Source: Bacteroidota bacterium (GTDB lineage: Bacteria > Bacteroidota > Bacteroidia > Chitinophagales > LD1). From it: a stretch of DNA of 50,592 bases. The translations under genes were made by a program, and so were the position numbers. Below, piece by piece: positions 48,701 through 50,592 of the stretch. The first letter of the stretch is position 1, and each line of letters starts with the position of its first letter. The notes below the pieces were generated by a model, which worked only from the letters and a program-made list of their open reading frames with translations, ran no database searches and had not been told where the DNA came from. The stretch covers positions 1-50,592 of the forward strand of contig JAOQAO010000108.1 in NCBI GenBank assembly GCA_025963485.1, in the 5' to 3' direction.

Positions 48701-49932
48701 CTTACTGTACCTGTAGATGTAGATACTATTCCATCGATCACTGCTAGAGAGGTAGTACCAGTAATGCTGATGGCACCAGTACCAGTAGTTCCCCCGATCG
48801 TATTTCCTGTAGTTGTACCTATATTAACATTGCCTGCTGTGACATATATCCCAGAAAATATACCTGGTGCTGTGGTCGCACCGCTGGTAGTGCTTAAGAC
48901 AATACCTGATATAGTATTGTTTTGAACGGATGAAGCTGTAGCAGTACCCACAGTCAAATCTATACCTATATAGCGATTGGCAAAGGCCCCATTATATGTG
49001 GTCACACCGGTAGCAGATGAAGTGGCATACCCTATCACGTTATTGCTGACAGTATAGTTGACACCACTGGCTGTAACGATCTTAATAGCCTCATGTGTAG
49101 CAGCTGCTGTAGAAGTCCTGGCGACTGTCTGATAAAATTTATTGCCTGTGATGGTCCATGCTGAGCTATTGCTCGCTATAAAGAGACCGATAGATGGGCC
49201 CGCAGCATTGAAGTAGTCAGCTACATTATTATTAGTGATCGAGTTTGAGCTGTTAGCTATTGCTGTAGACAGACCGGCCGAGTAGATCGCATTGGTCGGC
49301 AGGTTAGCGCCTGCTGCTGTGATCGTATTATTATTGATCGTATTGCTGTTATTCCCTGTAGTCACCCCTGCACCAAAGTAGATAGTGCCCATCGCAAGCG
49401 CTGTTGTGTTCGCTGCTGAGCCCAGTATAGTACAGTTTTGAATAGTATTGTTACTGGCATCGTTTGTAAAGCTGATGGTAGCTGAACCGGCAGTAGTACC
49501 TATAGCCGGATTGGAGATGGTTAATCCGTTAGTACCATTTATGGTCACATTGTTAGCTCCATTGAAGCTCACTAAAGAACTTCCGCTCGCTATACCGCTA
49601 CCTAATATGGTAAAGGCACCGGTAGAGGTGATATTTACCGATGTATATGATGCAGCACCAGACCCTGAGGCATTCAACACTGCAGGTGCTGCTTCAGTAG
49701 TACTGCTCGCGATACTAATTGTGACAGCCCCGGTCACTGTACCTGCATTGATCGCATCGAAAGCAGATTTCAGTGTAGGATATGGAGCTCCGCCGGTTAC
49801 TGTGATCTGCGCATTGACCACGGAGGCCATGAATATGCAACTTAATATAAGACCAATCGTAAATAGCCTGGGGCTAAATGTACCAAGGTGGCTTTTCCTT
49901 GCCGCAGTTTTGCAGAGGGTAGAAATACTCAT
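39790..49932 (-). CDS. Giant T9SS-sorted adhesin with beta-helix and Ig-like repeats, 3380 aa
   Basis: Signal region within residues 1-42 (LFTIGLILSCIFMASVVNAQ). Residues about 45-1120 are a right-handed beta-helix with recurrent NNTI/ISNNT turns. Residues about 1124-1205 form an IPT/TIG domain (TITSVTPASLCPGASITING). Many Ig/PKD-like modules follow with SYxWSA and TTTYTVTVT strands, and some lectin-like stretches (for example around 2400-2500). Near 2760 comes VWIGNTSDWFTVSNWASGVV. The last 80 residues are a T9SS type A sorting domain (VVNISNLLGQQVADI; then KVTVEKVLISNK). It should be secreted through the outer membrane and anchored. It is the first gene of the run with the PID-CTERM-like protein and exosortase. 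Confidence 0.92.
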   Translation of the reverse strand: MSISTLCKTAARKSHLGTFSPRLFTIGLILSCIFMASVVNAQITVTGGAPYPTLKSAFDAINAGTVTGAVTISIASSTTEAAPAVLNASGSGAASYTSVNITSTGAFTILGSGIASGSSLVSFNGANNVTINGTNGLTISNPAIGTTAGSATISFTNDASNNTIQNCTILGSAANTTALAMGTIYFGAGVTTGNNSNTINNNTITAAGANLPTNAIYSAGLSTAIANSSNSITNNNVADYFNAAGPSIGLFIASNSSAWTITGNKFYQTVARTSTAAATHEAIKIVTASGVNYTVSNNVIGYATSSATGVTTYNGAFANRYIGIDLTVGTATASSVQNNTISGIVLSTTSGATTAPGIFSGIYVTAGNVNIGTTTGNTIGGTTGTGAISITGTTSLAVIDGIVSTSTGTVSIQNNSVGSITTTGAATIGFTVNGIFVTGAGNYTISSNTIGSATTANSITVGTSGTTTTGVCTFQGIFSSASGSTTSITNNTVANVSEYGTTGAHLCAGMGNTGACGTLTMTGNVVRNMTLGQTGATTFFGITNQGAVTTSITISNNQLGNSTGGLVTTTAAMAGTINGISNTAGTGTSALSISSNDFRGITHSLAASTAHLYINNTAATLSQTITNNTFTNLNVNTTGSVTFMKNDVALPSTSAFCTVTGNSIVTAFNKGGAGGTVACYLTTGGPSSVLNSTKTEQNNNFSNVTLTGATAANIWFDIEGATGGGAVRNISNNTFNNWTCGSSAVIGIQTGYCTTGSSISNNTITNISGTGAITGISINTTNAGTTESYSNNTINNLSGAAVVGIAAGSTGVTTLTISGNTINALTAATTSNTSGITVAGGTVNVSGNTIFGITSTTGIANGVLVTGGTTVSIFKNKIYSISATGAVATAFSVNGISVTTNPTTLNIYNNTIGSLTAASGNIDNLINGIYFGATTGTTSLNVYFNSILLSGGGGALFGSNGIYHTFSTTATSSKLDLRNNIIINNCTPSGAGFVTALRRSATTNLNNYATTSNNNIFYTAGAAATPLYYDGTTSYLTLATLQAGLTPRETVSGSENTTFQSTTGSNANFLRIAAGQTNFAESHAAATTTPAVTDDYWGITRPFPSPTNGGVTYDIGASEFDGIPQISVPTITSVTPASLCPGASITINGTNLSTATAANVKIGGTAVASITTISPTQIVAVAGAGTTGFVTVNNGNATTATSNPTSITVFTPAVPSISPGSATYCGTAVTLTASGSSTYVWSNGGGSAAAASFSPAVTTTYTVTSTDVNTCTATASRSITYGSGLITAVATATPTAVCSGSPTTLSVVALGPGTVTQGAGASTTSGSGGLGSTYVSPFTHYYGGFKGQYMLRASELSALGLVAGNLSSLSLYVTSAGTSYAGFAINIAQSGATDMSAGFSAAAFTQVYTGTPTPTVGVNAFPFSTAFNWDGTSNIIVQICWSNNNTGGTACEVTYDNPGFVCEAYYRNDNYTVAAMCGNAAITATTSSRPRMDIVGIKPITPSSYAWSAGVSPSNAASGTANPTVPTSYTCSVNVGVCTFASNSAAVSISSGSPSVTLAQSPNTAITSVCPGSIVTLTPTVTGGCGPFTYAWSAGTTAATAPSVTVTPSTTTTYTVTVTDNNSQTASTSISVNTLTNTVASISPSSATYCGTAVQLTANPAGATSYAWSGSGLSSTSIFNPTATPTTTTTYTVTVTAANTCTSTASVVVTRGNIITLSSITANPSLICSGNSSALNVAASIPSLVASYSFAKSTGTYAAIGGTTSTATGDDGTQSGIALPFTFAYHGTVYTTFSLTTNGAITLGVTAPGTWWTNSLATKADMIGPLWDDNYLDATNGSIIYGVSGTTPNQVFTIQWTNDHMGNGGDNTQPTADFQIKLFETSNVIQFVYGSTSSAYSLTTASIGLSGAVGDFLSVTPAASATTSSTTENTSISNPSFIPSGTTYTFTPPAVSPLTYAWSANTSPSFLSSTSISNPNANSVTATRTYTVTVSEAGGCNTTGSVVLTVSSGAPSVSLAVSPTGTVCTGTTVTLTPTVTGGCLPYSYSWSAGTTPATGTSVTAIPGSTTTYTVTVTDGGSTTATAALTVNVNNPTITGTGGPTSICGPGTVNLTATVGTPTDTAYWYLDNITTTSIGKGPTFTTPTINATTTFYVGAQSAGGGTVAGGKITTTGADGGFNIAGEGLVFNATSAFTLASVDMYPQGASTVTIQVQNSSGTPIAGLSANYTFTGATSTPITVPLGFSIPVGTGYRLILSSLTGSVNFWRDLTASYPYALGTVGSVTSGYISGTSGAYYFFYNLKVSSGCSGSRTPITVTYNTPPSLTVSPTSASICSGDSVIVTGSADPSYTTLAWTPTGTVTPSNAVNTKLKPTNSTDYLLTATGGGCTNSVTVHVDVKSTPTNPTVVPGAATLCAGQSIKLRASGSTTSQLDTLTTQNFNSGLAGWTVTDASYTPTTTGWKLITSPYNYYGYSGPQYVNYGVTTPFSGFIIANADTGGINVHTTTLLNSITFPTTGYTTLKLYYKTSYMFFSQDTAWVQVSADGGATWTTVKSYTAATAGTTITAHPPIQDSVDISTYVGNTNVQVRFFYGSGYGYSWSLDNIFVTGLNSTPHYTWSPPTGLWTNSGLSAAYVGGAFADSVYASPSATTLYTTQVTNPSTGCFAYDTTTVSVNNPATAQANTTPTASITNAATYTLTGSATNYASYSWSATGAGVLLNPATLSPTYDPAVGQIGTVTVTLTVNAISPCASPVVSTFVLTVTPAPNNVWIGNTSDWFTVSNWASGVVPNSCGAIAIIPALTAGFVYPVINATSPQVGNLSVASGASVTINSGKTLSICGTWTGGSTTNANILGAGTVIINGTTAQTMSGKTSFNTLNVNKTAGTLTINGSQDVHTAFVMTQGNVVNNPSTNSVVTLKSDATGTAYMDNFTSGTAGTYTGNLTVERYTGTNTAIGYRDLSSPVNARVGQWSDNFLVNGLDGVNCWYAYNPYPTLQYYNESANSVTANYYGGFISTTDVANILTAAKGYAARLYTLPVTINTTGAPNNGAQSIAITKTTSSIPSADGWNLVGNPYPSSTSWNAIKALNVGKTDGSIYRFVSTGEYTGNYATWNGTTGTNGATDQIASTEGFWILASATNTLNMNNTVRVASTTTPFFKTYAAQPDEIRLTLTNGPQVDEIVAYTDPAATAGYDPGYDAAKMAAGSTVYMSYDMPGKEMAINVMDEIGILTELPLNIAVTDSGAYTLTATELNLTGLTAYLKDAELGTYTDLSAGPITLTLAANRYYTGRYSVVFKTKTSTGPTGITTTTEPSVKIYAYDGKVYVVRSSNSSAVVNISNLLGQQVADIRTSEEKTIIPMTVTEPWYALVKVTEGSKVTVEKVLISNK

Positions 49933-50395
49933 AAAAGGGGAATTTTTATTGTATGTTAATGTATGAACGCTAGATTAAAAGTATGTTAATTTATTTAAGT
50001 TGAAACATTTAATTTTCTCTAATTTATTTTCTTTGCAATCGATTGCTTTTCAGCTTATTGCAACGAACTGATTTTATTTATCAATGAACGGTGATTTTCT
50101 TTTATTTAATTTATCACTATATATAGTCAGTATACTCTCATCAAATCGCAGTAGCTATATGACCTAAACTTCTCTATTTGCTACAGCTATTCACAACCGT
50201 GTGAGTAACCTTCCTTTTCGTTTCAATTTAATTCTATAACGAAAACGGCCTGTAAAGATACGTTTCCGGTTTACAATGCAAAATTTATTTTTCCGAAATA
50301 AAGAGATATGCTATTCAGGCTATTATCTCTAATATAGACAGGTATCGATCCATAGTCAAGGTTTTTTTCGCTATGAGCGGAATATGTCTACATGA
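49933..50395. other. AT-rich non-coding region upstream of the giant adhesin
   Basis: About 460 bp with no credible gene. It must hold the leftward adhesin promoter, but no TTG/TAnnTTTG pair with correct spacing stood out. Confidence 0.45.
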
Positions 50396-50554
50396 TATAA
50401 TGCTGCAATCATCACTGGGAATGAGCCTCTTGCCATCCGGTTCACCGACGTTTCGCTGAGGGCGAAAAAACTTGAGGCAGAATTTTCAGAATTGGAGAAA
50501 ATCTTTGAGAAGGTAATAGATACCAAGCTGATGGTGATATCGGCTGGTAAGTAA
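50396..50554 (+). pseudogene. Possible C-terminal gene fragment
   Basis: A 52-codon open stretch after an in-frame TGA, without ATG. It ends FTDVSLRAKKLEAEFSELEK, then a Val-Ile-Asp-rich tail and SAGK before TAA. The composition looks protein-coding (charged, helical), but there is no start, so it may be the broken end of a larger gene or chance. Confidence 0.3.
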
Positions 50555-50568
50555 CCGGCCCCTCCAAA

Positions 50569-50585
50569 TCTCCCCAAAGGGGAGA
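50569..50585. repeat. Short hairpin TCTCCCC-AAA-GGGGAGA
   Basis: Perfect 7-bp inverted repeat with a 3-nt loop, just after the gene fragment. It resembles short intergenic hairpins common in this phylum; it may act as a terminator in either direction. Confidence 0.4.
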
Positions 50586-50592
50586 CTTTAAC

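Overview
The window looks like a chromosomal segment of a Bacteroidota bacterium, most likely Chitinophagales or a close relative. The evidence is giant secreted proteins ending in a type IX secretion (T9SS) sorting domain, promoters of the Bacteroidota type (TTG, about 20 bp, TAnnTTTG), an exosortase with a PID-CTERM-like substrate, a NarL/LuxR two-component system, and a tRNA-Asn. No contig name or database was used, so the taxonomy is inferred.

Layout. Positions 1-2695 (minus) hold the first 898 codons of a modular surface protein that runs off the left edge. Then come a PfkB-type sugar kinase (3010-3939, minus), a small unknown protein, a 508-aa helical-repeat protein and tRNA-Asn(GTT) at 6200-6273. 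The 3' end of this tRNA is repeated as a perfect 23-bp direct repeat at 13603-13625. Between the copies lies an AT-rich island of about 7.35 kb with one tight seven-gene operon: sulfotransferase, methyltransferase, nucleoside-phosphorylase-like/TPR fusion, glycosyltransferase, nucleotidyltransferase, second methyltransferase and an unknown protein. It has no integrase, so it looks like a satellite-type or mobilised-in-trans island.

Positions 13735-27634 are the most interesting part. A leftward four-gene operon encodes a small CPNNC-motif protein, a multi-pass membrane protein, a sensor kinase and a NarL-type response regulator. Divergent from it is a tightly packed ten-gene operon: TIR protein, caspase-like protease, second TIR protein, 809-aa STAND-like protein, 792-aa protein that reads as tandem SPFH/Band-7-like modules, zinc-ribbon/transmembrane protein, three secreted proteins (one with two PEGA domains) and a 261-aa possible pore-former. 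In the divergent intergenic region each promoter carries its own 18-bp palindrome (ATACCTAC..AGGGTAT type) abutting the -33 element, which suggests that the response regulator controls both operons. The second TIR protein ends, and the STAND-like protein begins, with the same short RHIM/amyloid-like motif behind a low-complexity linker. This suggests a prion-like signalling pair. I read the locus as a candidate immune or stress-death system that couples TIR and caspase effectors to an envelope module.

Positions 27900-36338 (minus) encode a 2812-aa collagen-like protein with a C-terminal peptidase-S74-type chaperone domain. A second helical-repeat protein follows at 36589-38046. From 49932 leftward to 38035 an apparent operon encodes a 3380-aa T9SS-sorted beta-helix/Ig-like adhesin, a 73-aa PID-CTERM-like mini-protein, a multi-pass membrane protein and an exosortase. 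The right end (49933-50592) is mostly non-coding, with one possible gene fragment and a short hairpin.
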